Origin: CAZTHL01 sp964613585
Lineage (GTDB): Bacteria; Pseudomonadota; Alphaproteobacteria; DSM-16000; Inquilinaceae
Direction of reading: 5' to 3'
NCBI GenBank assembly: GCA_964613585.1
Contig: CAZTHL010000007.1
Coordinates: 1-64,000 of the forward strand
DNA: 64,000 nucleotides
Part shown: piece after piece, positions 16,377 through 25,804 of the stretch
Layout of the letters: every line of letters begins with the position of its first letter
Numbering within the stretch: the first letter of the stretch is position 1
The notes under the pieces: generated by a model
The model's input: only the letters and a program-made list of their open reading frames with translations
Database searches by the model: none
What the model was told of the DNA's origin: nothing
Made by a program: the position numbers and the translations under genes

Positions 16377-17749
16377 TACTCTGGGCGTTTTCCGCCCTGC
16401 TCACCGCCGGCATCGTGGTCCTGCTTCTGAGGCCGTTGATCCGCCCGGCCGACACCCGCCGCGACGCCGCAGGCGATGCGGCAGACGCGCCGATGGATCG
16501 GCCGGAGCTGGCGGTGTACCGAGACCAGCTCGATGAGCTGGAGCGCGACCGGGCCCAGGGCCGGCTGACGGATAGCGAGGCTGAGGCCGCGCGGGCCGAG
16601 ATCGGCCGGCGCATGTTGGCGGCGGCCTCCGGGCGCCCGGGCAGTGACGCGCGTGGCGGGCCGGCCCGGCGTCTGGCGGCGGCGGTGTGCGTCCTGGTGC
16701 CGGCCGCAAGTGTCGGCCTGTACCTGGCCTTGGGCAGCCCCGATGTCCCGTCGCAGCCCTTCGCTCAGCGGGACCCGCAGGAACGCGAGGTGCTGCGCAC
16801 GGCGATGGCGGAAGCCGCCGAGCTGGAGCGTTCGCTGGCCGAGGACCCCGGGAATCTCGAAGGCTGGATCGAGCTCGGCCAGCGTCGGCGCGCCCTCGGC
16901 CAATATCGCGAGGCGGCCGACGCGCTGGCCCGCGCGGTGGGCATGAGCGAAGGCGATCCGTTGGTCACGGCCACCTATGGCGAGGCGCTGGTCGAGGCCG
17001 AGAACGGCCTGGTCACCGAGACGGCCCGGCAGGCCTTCGAGCGGGTGCGCGAAGCCTTCCCGGGCGAGCCTCGAGCGGCCTATTACCTGGCGCTGGCCCG
17101 GGCCCAGGTAGGCGACGACGAGGGCGCGCTGGAGCGCTGGCAGGAGCTGCTGGCCGGCTCTCCGGCCGATGCCCCTTGGGTCGACCTGGTCCGCCAACGC
17201 ATCGCGGAGGTGGCCGAGCGGCTCGGCCGCGACGTCGCCGAGGTGACACCCGAGCCGGGTCCGGCCATGACGGGCCCGCCGGGCGGCGGCTCCGGGATGA
17301 GCGAGGCCGAACGGACGGAGATGATCGAGGGGATGGTCGAAGGGCTGGCCGCGCGCCTGGAGGACGATCCCGACGATCTTGACGGCTGGCTTCGGCTCGG
17401 CCGCTCCTATGGCGTGCTGGGCCGGCACGAGCAGGCGGCCGATGCCTACGCGAAGGCCGCGGCTCTGGCGCCGGACGATCCCACCGTGCTGGCCGATTAC
17501 GCCGACGCCCTCCTGGCCACCGCCGAGGATGGCGCCGTCCCGCCCGAGTTCGTGCCGCTCATGGAGCGCACCCTGGCGCTCGATCCCGACAATCCCCGGG
17601 CGCTCTGGTTCCTCGGGGTGCAGGCCGTGCGCGAGAACGACCCGGACCGGGCGACGGACTACTGGACCCGGCTGCTGGCCGCCCTGGAGCCGGGCTCACC
17701 GGAGCATCGGGCCGTTCAGCGCCAGATCGAGTCGCTCACGGAGGGGTGA
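16373..17749 (+). CDS. ccmI: Cytochrome c-type biogenesis protein CcmI (TPR chaperone)
   Basis: CcmI holds apocytochrome c for the haem lyase. The 458-residue protein starts MILWAFSALLTAGIVVLLL (first span), has a leucine-zipper-like cytoplasmic loop (YRDQLDELERDRAQGRL), a second span (AAAVCVLVPAASVGLYLAL) and a periplasmic domain with several TPR-like repeats (for example GWIELGQRRRALGQYREAAD and GWLRLGRSYGVLGRHEQAAD). Its ATG overlaps the ccmH stop by four bases. It is the last gene of the second ccm cluster. Confidence 0.93.
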   Translation: MILWAFSALLTAGIVVLLLRPLIRPADTRRDAAGDAADAPMDRPELAVYRDQLDELERDRAQGRLTDSEAEAARAEIGRRMLAAASGRPGSDARGGPARRLAAAVCVLVPAASVGLYLALGSPDVPSQPFAQRDPQEREVLRTAMAEAAELERSLAEDPGNLEGWIELGQRRRALGQYREAADALARAVGMSEGDPLVTATYGEALVEAENGLVTETARQAFERVREAFPGEPRAAYYLALARAQVGDDEGALERWQELLAGSPADAPWVDLVRQRIAEVAERLGRDVAEVTPEPGPAMTGPPGGGSGMSEAERTEMIEGMVEGLAARLEDDPDDLDGWLRLGRSYGVLGRHEQAADAYAKAAALAPDDPTVLADYADALLATAEDGAVPPEFVPLMERTLALDPDNPRALWFLGVQAVRENDPDRATDYWTRLLAALEPGSPEHRAVQRQIESLTEG

Positions 17750-17754
17750 TACCG

Positions 17755-17784
17755 GCGAGCCAACGGCCCCGACCGTTGACTCGC
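17755..17784. repeat. 30-bp GCGAGCC palindrome (copy 2)
   Basis: GCGAGCCAACGG and CCGTTGACTCGC form an imperfect dyad five bases after the ccmI stop codon. Confidence 0.6.
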
Positions 17785-17954
17785 GACGGCGCTTTCGGTG
17801 AACCGCCGGACAGCGGGCGCGACCCGAGCCGGGCCGTCGGGTCGTCCGGTCGGCGCGATGGCCTCAGCCGTTCACATGCGGTGACAAGGTCCGGCTGCCA
17901 GCCATGGCAAGCGCCGGTGCGCTGCGCCCGGCGGGCCGGCGCACCGGGCCCTTG

Positions 17955-18086
17955 AGGCGTTTCCGGGTTAGGCGGCATCGCCGGCGGCCGCTCCCCCCCG
18001 ACCGGCCACCCAACAACGGTATGCTTGGGATGGCCGGGCGGGTTGAGCGGGCCGGTGCCAATTCCGCGTCACGCGGAAAAGCTTTG
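17955..18086. repeat. GCGTTTCCG-ended repeat element
   Basis: The left end is GAGGCGTTTCCGGG...GGCATCGCCGGC; the right end carries the TTCCGC-GTCAC-GCGGAA hairpin. The two ends are imperfect inverted repeats. The element stops 6 bases before the cytochrome b561 stop codon. Confidence 0.65.
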
Positions 18087-18092
18087 GCGTTG

Positions 18093-18632
18093 TCAGGAAG
18101 TGTCCACGCGCTTCCGACCGGTGATCATGGCGATGATCAGGTTCTGCCGCTCCAGCAGCGAGGACAGGATCACGCCGCCGACGTGCAGCCCGATGAGCAC
18201 CGCGAGGACCCAGGCAACCCCCTCGTGCAGCTCCTCGCCGACCTCACCGCTCAGCGCGCCGCCCCAGCCCAGAAGGCCGGTGGCGACGGTGGCCAGGACG
18301 GTCAGCAACAGGGCGACGACCATGAGGCCGCCCAAGGGGTTGTGGCCGGCCGGCTCGTCGCCGCGGCCGTGGAGCCGATCCGCCAGATAGCGGGCCGCCT
18401 CCCACGGGGTCGGGATGAAGTCGCCGAAGCGGGCGTGGCACGGGCCGATCAGCCCCCACACGACCCGCGTCGCGACGATGCCGAGCGCGCCCAGCCCGGC
18501 CCACAGATGCACCGCCATCGACGCCTCGGCCGAGGCGAAGGCCACGGCGATGCTGGCAGCCAGGGCCCAGTGCAGGATCCTCAGCAGTGGGTCCCAGACC
18601 ACGACGCTTCCCGTCAGGGTGCGGCGTGCCAT
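18093..18632 (-). CDS. Cytochrome b561-family membrane protein
   Basis: The 179-residue protein has four hydrophobic spans and paired His residues suited to haem b ligation (RILHWALAA, MAVHLWAGL, ELHEGVAWVLAVLIGLHVGG). It resembles bacterial b561 and [NiFe]-hydrogenase-type b subunits that move electrons across the inner membrane. The ATG at 18632 follows the stop of the PepSY gene by 5 bases; a GTG at 18641 that overlaps that stop as GTGA is an alternative. PepSY and b561 together suggest a redox unit that may be controlled by the divergent two-component system. Confidence 0.9.
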   Translation of the reverse strand: MARRTLTGSVVVWDPLLRILHWALAASIAVAFASAEASMAVHLWAGLGALGIVATRVVWGLIGPCHARFGDFIPTPWEAARYLADRLHGRGDEPAGHNPLGGLMVVALLLTVLATVATGLLGWGGALSGEVGEELHEGVAWVLAVLIGLHVGGVILSSLLERQNLIIAMITGRKRVDTS

Positions 18633-18637
18633 GGACC

Positions 18638-18985
18638 TCACTCCCCCTCGCGGCCGATGATCTCGCCGGTGCGGCCGTCCACAACGACCTCCCAGAGACG
18701 GCCGGCGCCGTCGCGGGCCTCGACCTCATAGCCCCCGGCCTCACGTTCGATTTCCCGAATGTCGCGGTAGCCGGCGTCCGTCATGATGCCGATCACGCGG
18801 TCGATCCCGATCCGGTCGCCGCCCGGGGCCGAGCCGCGGTCGTCGCCGGGACCCTCCACGCTCGAAGGACCGGAACCGGTCGAGGCGGTGCCGGCCAGGC
18901 TGTCGGCGGCGAGCGCCACCGTCCCCGCGGTCGCCGCGACCATCACGCCGATGATGCCAAGCTGCCAGATGCTTTTGCCGATCAT
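18638..18985 (-). CDS. Exported PepSY-domain protein
   Basis: The 115-residue protein has a signal peptide or anchor (IWQLGIIGVMVAATAGTVALA), a Gly/Ser/Pro linker and a C-terminal PepSY domain (about 60-113: ...GYRDIREIEREAGGYEVEARD, then GRLWEVVVDGRTGEIIG). PepSY domains are small periplasmic modules often found with cytochrome b561 and two-component genes. It is first in a two-gene unit with the b561 gene, and divergent from a second PepSY gene. Confidence 0.85.
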   Translation of the reverse strand: MIGKSIWQLGIIGVMVAATAGTVALAADSLAGTASTGSGPSSVEGPGDDRGSAPGGDRIGIDRVIGIMTDAGYRDIREIEREAGGYEVEARDGAGRLWEVVVDGRTGEIIGREGE

Positions 18986-19131
18986 CTCTCTCAATCTCCC
19001 CTAGCTCGGTCTGTCGCTGTCCCGGACGGCGCTGGCCGCCCATCGGCGCCCACCCTGGCAAGACCGCCCTGAACCAGGCCTGAAGCGGTTGTTCAGGCTG
19101 CATTCAGCTTGACGCGCGCTACATTCGCGCC

Positions 19132-19560
19132 ATGACTGGTGTTTCACTCCTTGCCGGAGCCCTTGTGCTGAGCGTCGGCATGGTCCCGGGGGTCCGGGCG
19201 GAACCGACGCCGGACGAGCAGCGCCGGCGGCACGGCGGCTTGGAGCATCAGGACGATCGGGAGCTTGCGGGTGACGACGGGAGCCACGATCAGCGCCGTG
19301 CCCGCGCTGCGCTCGAGCGCGGGGAGGTGCTGCCGCTGACCGGCATCCTGAGGCGGTCCGAGGCCCTGCTCGACGGCCGGATGATCGAGGCCGAGCTGGA
19401 ACGCGAGGACGGCCGCTGGGTCTATGAGATCACGTTGCTCGATGCCGACGGCTTCATCGTCGAGGCGCTGTTCGACGCTCGCACCGCCGAGCTGCTCGAG
19501 CTGGAGGGCCGGCGGCTTGAGCGGCTGCTCCAGCCAAGAGCACAGGGCGAGGACCGGTAA
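19132..19560 (+). CDS. Exported PepSY-like protein upstream of a two-component system
   Basis: The 142-residue protein has a signal peptide (MTGVSLLAGALVLSVGMVPGVRA), an acidic/His-rich linker, and a PepSY-like domain (about 63-130: GEVLPLTGILRRSEALLDG, then WVYEITLLDADGFIVEALFD). Its stop codon overlaps the start of the response regulator (TAATG), so it is part of the PepSY-regulator-kinase operon. It may act as a periplasmic partner of the kinase sensor domain; that is an inference from linkage. Confidence 0.8.
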   Translation: MTGVSLLAGALVLSVGMVPGVRAEPTPDEQRRRHGGLEHQDDRELAGDDGSHDQRRARAALERGEVLPLTGILRRSEALLDGRMIEAELEREDGRWVYEITLLDADGFIVEALFDARTAELLELEGRRLERLLQPRAQGEDR

Positions 19561-20228
19561 TGCGCATCCTCGTGGTGGAGGACGATGAGCACCTATCCGG
19601 CCAGCTGATGCGGGCGCTGGAGGCTGCCGGCCATGCGGTCGACCGGGCGGGCGACGGCGAGGAGGCGCAGTTCCTGGGCGAGACCGAGCCCTACGACGCC
19701 GTCGTGCTGGATCTCGGCCTGCCGCGGCGGGACGGGCTGTCCGTGCTCCGGGCGTGGCGCGCTGGGGACATCGGGGTGCCGGTGCTAGTGCTGACGGCGC
19801 GGGATGCCTGGCATGAGAAGGTGGAGGGGATCGACGCCGGGGCCGACGACTATCTGGCCAAGCCGTTCCGCATGGAGGAGCTGCTGGCCCGGCTGCGCGC
19901 CATCCTGCGCCGGGCCGCGGGGCGTGCCGACGACGTGCTCGACCTCGGCGCGGTGCGCATCGACACCCGCGCCACCCGGGTCACCCGGAACGGTGTGCCG
20001 GTGCCGCTGACCGCCCACGAGTACAAGGTGCTGTCCTACCTGGCCGGGCGCGCCGGCAGCACCGTGAGCCGCGCCGAGCTGATCGAGCATGTCTACGCCC
20101 AGGACTTCGACCGGGACAGCAACACCCTTGAGGTGTTCGTCGGCCGGCTGCGCCGCAAGCTGGGCCGGAACCTGATCGTGACCGAGCGCGGGCTCGGCTA
20201 CCGGCTCGACCCCCATGCCTTCAAGTGA
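19560..20228 (+). CDS. OmpR/PhoB-family response regulator
   Basis: The 222-residue protein has an intact receiver (acidic pair in VVEDDE, phospho-acceptor Asp51 in VVLDLGLP, Lys101 in YLAKPF) and a winged-helix DNA-binding domain (LTAHEYKVLSYLAGR to SNTLEVFVGRLRRKL). It overlaps the kinase gene by 14 bases. PhoP/QseB-type regulators are close relatives. Likely targets are the divergent PepSY-b561 genes and its own operon. Confidence 0.95.
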   Translation: MRILVVEDDEHLSGQLMRALEAAGHAVDRAGDGEEAQFLGETEPYDAVVLDLGLPRRDGLSVLRAWRAGDIGVPVLVLTARDAWHEKVEGIDAGADDYLAKPFRMEELLARLRAILRRAAGRADDVLDLGAVRIDTRATRVTRNGVPVPLTAHEYKVLSYLAGRAGSTVSRAELIEHVYAQDFDRDSNTLEVFVGRLRRKLGRNLIVTERGLGYRLDPHAFK

Positions 20229-21618
20229 GCCGGTCGCCGGCAGTCCGGCCGGCCGCGGCGCCGCAAGGATGCCGACGCGCGCCGGCTCGCTGCGACGACG
20301 GCTCCTGGTCGGCGCGGCGCTGTGGATCGCGCTGGCGCTGCTGCTCGCCGGCACTCTCATTGCTTGGCTGCTGACCCGGGCCGTCGAGACGCAGATTTAC
20401 GATGGTCTTGCGGAGGAGGTGGACAGGCTGGTCGCCGCCCTGTCGGTGACGCCGGATGGCGGGCTGACGGTGGCCCGGCGGCCTGCCGACCCGGCCTTCG
20501 CCCGCCCCTACTCCGGCCACTATTGGCAAGTGGGGGAACTGGGAGCCGTGGCTGCCCGATCGCGGTCTCTTTGGGATCAGGTGCTCCCGTTGCCGGCTGA
20601 CGTGCTCACGGACGGCCAAGTGCACCGCCATGCCATCGACGGGCCCCGCGGTCAGCGGCTCATCGTGGTCGAGCGGGCGGTGGTGCTGCCCGGCCTGGAC
20701 CGGCGAACGCGTGTGGCGGTGGCCATTGATCGTGCCGTGGTCACAGAGGTGACACGGCCCGCCATCCTCACGCTGGCTGCGTCGCTCCTGGTGCTCGCCG
20801 TCGGCCTTGTGCTTGCCGCGTGGCTGCAGGTCACCGCCGGGCTGCGGCCGCTGGAGCGCCTCCGGCGCGCGGTCGCGCGGGTCGCCGACGGCGAGGCGCG
20901 GCTGGTCGGCGAGGGCTGGCCCGAGGAGGTCGCGCCCTTGGCCACCGAGCTCGACGCCGTGCTGGCAAGCAATCGCCGCATTGCCGAGGTGGCACGACGC
21001 CAAGCCGCCGACCTGGCGCACGGCCTGCGAACCCGGCTGGCGGTCGCGGCCAACGAGGCTGATGCCCTGGGCGAACGGGACTCCGGGACCGCAAGGCGGC
21101 TGATGGAAGAACTCGGCGCGGCACGACGGCTGCTGGACCGCCATCTCGCGCGTGCCCGTGCCGGCGGGGCCGCGCCCGGCCTGCGGAGCCGTGTGCCCGC
21201 CGCGGACACCGTCGACAGGGTGGCCGATGTCGTGGCCCGCTTGGCCGGCCGCGATCTGGCCATCGAGCGAAGACTCGAATGGGACGCCGTGTTCCTTGGC
21301 GACCGGTCGGATCTGGAGGAGATGGCCGGCAATCTTCTTGATAACGCGGCGAAGTGGGCCCGCCGCCGGGTTCGCCTTGCGGCATCGCGCCATGACGGCC
21401 GTCTGCGATTGACCGTGGAGGACGACGGGCCCGGCATCCCGGAGGCCGATCGGATCCGGGCGCTTGACCCGGGGGTGCGCCTCGACCAGCAGGCACCGGG
21501 CAGCGGCCTGGGCCTTGCCATTGTCGGCGAGCTGGCCGCGGCCTATGGCGGTGCGCTAAGCCTCGACACGTCGCCGCTCGGCGGTCTCAGGGCGACAGTG
21601 ACCTTGCCAAGCGGCTGA
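20215..21618 (+). CDS. Sensor histidine kinase of the PepSY operon
   Basis: The 467-residue protein has two membrane spans (about 34-54 and 183-204) bounding a periplasmic sensor domain of about 130 residues, a HAMP region, a PhoQ-type dimerisation helix with His269 in DLAHGLRTRLA, and an ATPase domain (N-box NLLDNAAKWA, G1 DDGPGIP, G2 GSGLGLAIV). It should phosphorylate the regulator encoded just before it. The signal is unknown. A later ATG at 20269 would shorten the cytoplasmic N-terminus. Confidence 0.93.
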   Translation: MPSSEPVAGSPAGRGAARMPTRAGSLRRRLLVGAALWIALALLLAGTLIAWLLTRAVETQIYDGLAEEVDRLVAALSVTPDGGLTVARRPADPAFARPYSGHYWQVGELGAVAARSRSLWDQVLPLPADVLTDGQVHRHAIDGPRGQRLIVVERAVVLPGLDRRTRVAVAIDRAVVTEVTRPAILTLAASLLVLAVGLVLAAWLQVTAGLRPLERLRRAVARVADGEARLVGEGWPEEVAPLATELDAVLASNRRIAEVARRQAADLAHGLRTRLAVAANEADALGERDSGTARRLMEELGAARRLLDRHLARARAGGAAPGLRSRVPAADTVDRVADVVARLAGRDLAIERRLEWDAVFLGDRSDLEEMAGNLLDNAAKWARRRVRLAASRHDGRLRLTVEDDGPGIPEADRIRALDPGVRLDQQAPGSGLGLAIVGELAAAYGGALSLDTSPLGGLRATVTLPSG

Positions 21619-21774
21619 TGCCGGCCGTCGACCCTGCCCTTCCCGGCGGAGCTTCCGGACCTCGCCCCAAGGTCGGAGACAATCTCGGGCAGCCGCGCGC
21701 CGAGCCGATCGTGGTTGGCGGCAATCCTCGGAGACCGCCGGCAGCGCGACCGGCCGGCGCCACCCGGCGCCACG

Positions 21775-23463
21775 TCAGCCGGTGGCGCGGACTCCATCGA
21801 GGAAAGGCCCGACGACGTTCTGCAGGTCGCGCGCGCGGGCCATCAGATCTTGCGCCGTCGCCTGCACCCGTCTTGCCTCGGCCAGGGTCTCGTCACCACG
21901 CCGCTGCACCTCGCTGACACTGCCGGAGACCGAGGAGGTAGCCTGGGCGGCCTCGTTCGCGCTCCGCGCGATCTCGCCCGAGGTCGCCTGCTGCTCGACC
22001 ACGGCCGAGGACAGCGCGCTTGCGATCTCGTCCACCTCGCCAATCCGGCCGGCGATCTTGCGGATCGCCTCCACGGTCTTGTCGGTGTCCGACTGGATGG
22101 CGGCGATCTGCGCGGAGATCTCCTCGGTCGCCTTGCCGGTCTGCTCGGCCAGCGTCTTGACCTCGTGGGCAACCACGGCGAAGCCCTTGCCGGCCTCCCC
22201 GGCCCGCGCGGCCTCAATCGTGGCGTTCAGCGCCAGCAGGTTGGTCTGCTCGGCAATATCGCTGATCAGCTTGACCACCTGACCGATCTTGTCGGCGCTC
22301 TCGTCAAGGGCGGAGACGAGATTGGCGCTGGCCTCGGTCTCGCTCACCGCCTGGCTGGCGGTGGCGCTGGCGCGCTCGACCTGGCCGCCGATGTCGCTGA
22401 TCGAGGTGCTCATCTCGTCGATGGCGGCGGCCACGTTCTGCACGCTGCCGGCGGTTTCCTCCGAGCCGCTGGCCGCCGAGGTGGCCTGCTCGCGGACCGA
22501 CTCCGCGCCGGTCGACAGGGTGCTGGCCGAAGCCTCGAGAGAGGCCGCCGCCGCCGCAAGGCCGCTCATCACCTCCTGGACCTCCCGGTCGAAGCGGCCC
22601 GTGAGCATGGCGACATGCTCGGCGCGCTCAATCCGCTTCTGCTGCTCCTCTTCGGCGAGCGCGCGCTCCTTGGCGGCGCGGTTGAGATCAAGGCGGAACT
22701 TCTCCAGCGTCCGCGCCATGTTGCCGACCTCGTTGCCGCAGTCCTCGCACTCCACCGGCTGCTCCATCTGCCCTTCAGCCATCTCCTTCATCCGACCCTC
22801 GATGGCGGTCAAGGGCCTGGTGATGCCGCGGGCGATGAGCATCGCTGCGGCGATCATGATGGCAATCAGGGGAAGGCCGATCGCCAGGCTGGTGATGACC
22901 TTGCTGCGGAAGACTGCCAGCACGTCATCCGTGTAGACGCCGGTCCCGATGAACATCTCAAGGTTCGGCACATCAATGATGTAGGAGATCTTGTGCACCG
23001 GCTCGTCGCTGCCGGGCCGGGGCCAGAGGTAGTCATAGACCCCGGCGCCGGGCCCGACAGCGATGGCGACCATGTCCCGAATAATCGGGGTTCCATCGCT
23101 GGTCTGGAAGTCGATGAGAGATTGGCCGACAAGGTGCGGAGAGGCCGGATTGGCGACCATGACCCCATCATGATCGAGCGCGAACACGTACTCCTCGCCG
23201 CCAAGGTAGCGGAGCGCGTGCAGGAGCGGCCGGAGCTCATCCCGTGCCGCCTCGAGCTCCATCTCTCCGCGCGAGACCTTCTCACCAAACTCGTTGGCGA
23301 GGCCTGCGGCGGTCTCGGCAACGGCGCGCACCATGAGCAGTCGCTCCTTACGGATATTCTCCATTCCGTTCATGGTTGCGACGGCGGCGACGATGACCAC
23401 CGTTGCGGTCGAGATCGCGATCAGCGCCATGAGCCGCGCTCGGATGGTCAGCGTCTTTAGCAT
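21775..23463 (-). CDS. Methyl-accepting chemotaxis protein with a Cache sensor domain
   Basis: The 562-residue chemoreceptor has a first membrane span (about 11-33), a periplasmic single-Cache-type domain (GEEYVFALDHDGVMVANPAS, then YIIDVPNLEMFIGTGVYTDD), a second span (about 190-212), HAMP, and a long coiled-coil signalling domain with the conserved hairpin tip EQTNLLALNATIEAARAGEA. It should signal to CheA/CheW; no che genes are nearby. The ATG at 23463 has GAGG and CAGGA just upstream. The HAMP region contains a CEDCG pair, which is unusual. Confidence 0.95.
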   Translation of the reverse strand: MLKTLTIRARLMALIAISTATVVIVAAVATMNGMENIRKERLLMVRAVAETAAGLANEFGEKVSRGEMELEAARDELRPLLHALRYLGGEEYVFALDHDGVMVANPASPHLVGQSLIDFQTSDGTPIIRDMVAIAVGPGAGVYDYLWPRPGSDEPVHKISYIIDVPNLEMFIGTGVYTDDVLAVFRSKVITSLAIGLPLIAIMIAAAMLIARGITRPLTAIEGRMKEMAEGQMEQPVECEDCGNEVGNMARTLEKFRLDLNRAAKERALAEEEQQKRIERAEHVAMLTGRFDREVQEVMSGLAAAAASLEASASTLSTGAESVREQATSAASGSEETAGSVQNVAAAIDEMSTSISDIGGQVERASATASQAVSETEASANLVSALDESADKIGQVVKLISDIAEQTNLLALNATIEAARAGEAGKGFAVVAHEVKTLAEQTGKATEEISAQIAAIQSDTDKTVEAIRKIAGRIGEVDEIASALSSAVVEQQATSGEIARSANEAAQATSSVSGSVSEVQRRGDETLAEARRVQATAQDLMARARDLQNVVGPFLDGVRATG

Positions 23464-23892
23464 TCCTGCTTCCTCACGGGCGTCCGGTTGCCGGGCCAAT
23501 GCCAGCCTGATGTCCGGTCCGCCTAGATAACGAAGAGCGTCCGTAACCTGGCAAAACGGCCTTCAAGGCATGCCTTATCAAGCAAAAGCTAAATATCCCT
23601 TTATGAACTAGGCTGGGTCAGACATCGTTAGCTTGAAATCGAGGACCTTCATCGAGACAAGGCAAGCTAAGCTGCGCCGGCCCTACCATGGACAAGCCAA
23701 AGGCGTCGGTCCGCCGGTGGCCGTGCAGCCCCTCCCAGAGCGCGCCTCTCCGCCGCATCCGCCCGGCGCGGCCCGTGCCGGAGCCGGATGCTCGAGCCGT
23801 CAGCGAGATCAGCCCTGCCGGGCGCCCTGCTGCCGGGCCGGATGGCTGCCCAGGATTGCCGGAAAGCCCGGAAATCTTGAGGCGGAAGCCGG
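23464..23892. other. Intergenic region upstream of the chemoreceptor
   Basis: No gene is apparent. About 23560-23640 is AT-rich and is the likely promoter region of the minus-strand chemoreceptor. The remainder is GC-rich with no recognisable motif. Confidence 0.45.
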
Positions 23893-25572
23893 CTACCCCT
23901 CGCCGCCCGGTCGCGAGCGGGCGATCGCCAGGCTGAGCAGGATCACCGGCAGCACACCGACCCCGACGATGGTCAAGGCCGCCGTCGACGCCTCGGCCAG
24001 CCGCTCATCCGAGGCCAGCTGATAGACGCGCACGGCCAGCGTGTCGAAGTTGAACGGCCGCAGGATAAGCGTCGCCGGCAGCTCCTTCATGACGTCGACG
24101 AAGACGAGCAACCCTGCCGTCAGCATGCCGCCGCGCATGATCGGGGCATGCACCCGGACCAGGGTGCCGCGCGGTCCGAGCCCGAGGGTGCGCGAGGCCG
24201 CGTCCATACTCGGGCTGATCTTGCCCAGGCTGGCCTCGATCGTGTTGTAGGACACGGCGAGGAAGCGCACGAGGTAGGCGAACACCAGCGCGGCGATGGT
24301 GCCCGTCAGCAGCAGCCCGGTCGACACGCCGAACCGATCGCGCATGAAGGCATCGACCGCATTGTCGAACGCGGCGAACGGCAGCAGCACGCCGACGGCG
24401 ATAACCGAGCCGGGCACGGCATAGCCGAGGGCGGCCACCCGCACCGAGATCATGGTCGCCGGCGACGGCTGCAGGCGCACGCCATAAGCCAGAAGCACCG
24501 CGACAAGCACCGCCAGTCCCGCCGTGATGCCGGCCAGGGAGAAGCTGTGCCAGGCGAGGTCGACAAAGCGGCCGCCCCACAGCGGGTCGCCCTCGGCCAG
24601 GGCCAGGTGAAGGAGCAGCCCGGCCGGCACGAGGAAGCCCAGCGCCAGCACGGCGCCACAGGTCGCCGTCGCCGCCAGCGCGCGGGCGCCGCCGAGCCGG
24701 GCCGGCCGCAGCCGACGGTAGCGGCAGCTCATATGATGAAAACGGCGGCGCCCACGCGAGGCGCGCTCGAGCCCGACGAGCAGCGCCACGAACAGGAGCA
24801 GGAAGGCGGCGAGCTGAGCCGCGGCCACCGGCTCACCCAGGCCGAACCAGGTGCGGTAGATGCCGGTGGTGAAGGTCGGAACACCAAAATATTGAACCGT
24901 TCCATAGTCTGCAACCACCTCCATCAGCGCCAGCGCCAGGCCGGCGGCGATGGCCGGACGGGCCAGCGGCAGCGCCACGCCGAAGAAACTGCGCCAAGGC
25001 CCGCGCCCGAGCATACGGCTCGCCTCAAGCGCGCAAACGGACTGCTCGAGAAAGGCCGCCCGCGCCAGCATGTAGACGTAGGGGTAAAGGGCCAGCGCCA
25101 GCATGGCCATGGCGCCGCCCAGCGACCGGATCGGCGGGAACCAGTAGTCCTGCGCCTGCCAGCCGGTGACGTCGCGCAGCAGGGTCTGCACCGGGCCGGC
25201 GAACTCCAGCAGATCGGTGTAGACATAGGCCATGACATAGGCCGGCACGGCGAGCGGCAGCAGCAGCGCCCACTCGAAGACGCGGCTGCCCGGAAACCGG
25301 GTCATGGTGACGAGCCACGCCAGCGACACCCCGATGACCAGGGTCAGCAGGCCGACCCCCACCATGAGAGCGAGGGTGTTGCGGATGTACACGGGAAGCA
25401 CCGTCGAGGCCAGATGCTCCCACACCCCGCCGGTCTCCGCGAGGACGCGGCTCAGCACGACCAGCACGGGCAAGGCCACGAGCGCGGCGATGGCCATGGT
25501 CAGCAGCGTCCAGCCGCCGGGACCGGCACCGAGACGCCGGCGGGCAGTGTCAAAAAGCGTGATGGTGGTCAC
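23893..25572 (-). CDS. fbpB: Fe(3+) ABC transporter permease (FbpB/AfuB type)
   Basis: The 559-residue protein has about twelve membrane spans in two homologous halves, each with an ABC-permease EAA loop (EASRMLGRGPWRSFFGVALP and DAASRTLGLGPRGTLVRVHAP). This fused two-domain layout is that of periplasmic iron(III) importers. A GTG at 25572 is used. An iron-box-like sequence lies about 130 bases upstream in the divergent region with regB. No ATPase gene is adjacent; a matching binding-protein gene lies at 30977-32035 with a similar box. Confidence 0.92.
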   Translation of the reverse strand: MTTITLFDTARRRLGAGPGGWTLLTMAIAALVALPVLVVLSRVLAETGGVWEHLASTVLPVYIRNTLALMVGVGLLTLVIGVSLAWLVTMTRFPGSRVFEWALLLPLAVPAYVMAYVYTDLLEFAGPVQTLLRDVTGWQAQDYWFPPIRSLGGAMAMLALALYPYVYMLARAAFLEQSVCALEASRMLGRGPWRSFFGVALPLARPAIAAGLALALMEVVADYGTVQYFGVPTFTTGIYRTWFGLGEPVAAAQLAAFLLLFVALLVGLERASRGRRRFHHMSCRYRRLRPARLGGARALAATATCGAVLALGFLVPAGLLLHLALAEGDPLWGGRFVDLAWHSFSLAGITAGLAVLVAVLLAYGVRLQPSPATMISVRVAALGYAVPGSVIAVGVLLPFAAFDNAVDAFMRDRFGVSTGLLLTGTIAALVFAYLVRFLAVSYNTIEASLGKISPSMDAASRTLGLGPRGTLVRVHAPIMRGGMLTAGLLVFVDVMKELPATLILRPFNFDTLAVRVYQLASDERLAEASTAALTIVGVGVLPVILLSLAIARSRPGGEG

Positions 25573-25698
25573 GTCGATGGATATCCGTGTTCCCGGAAGC
25601 TGCCGGCACCCTCTACGCCTTGTGGAGGATCGACCCGGCCGTCGGGTCCAACGGCACGCCGCGTGCGCCGATCCCGCCCCGTCACCCTGACAGTCTAT

Positions 25699-25716
25699 TG
25701 CGAATCATTATCGATG
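25699..25716. promoter_or_regulatory. Iron-box-like site (Fur or Irr) upstream of the iron permease
   Basis: TGCGAATCATTATCGATG resembles a Fur box half-set on the minus strand (GATAATGATTCGCA). It is similar to the site before the iron-binding-protein gene (32082). It sits between fbpB and regB and could act on either. Confidence 0.5.
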
Positions 25717-25804
25717 GCAAAGTCAAGCCTTGGCAGGGCAACCGCCCGGCCACGATGTGGACGGGCTGTGGGCGCCGACATACGTGTCTTGTGAACGACA
25801 GGGA

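Larger units (their letters stand above)
17750..18092. other. Convergent intergenic region filled with repeats
   Basis: No gene is visible in this gap between ccmI and cytochrome b561. It holds a 30-bp palindrome right after the ccmI stop (17755-17784) and a full GCGTTTCCG-ended element (17955-18086). Confidence 0.55.

Noticed and set aside
24148..25794. 548-residue plus-strand frame opposite fbpB
   Set aside because: Its translation is Gln/Arg/His-rich and lacks the membrane spans that the minus-strand permease clearly has.
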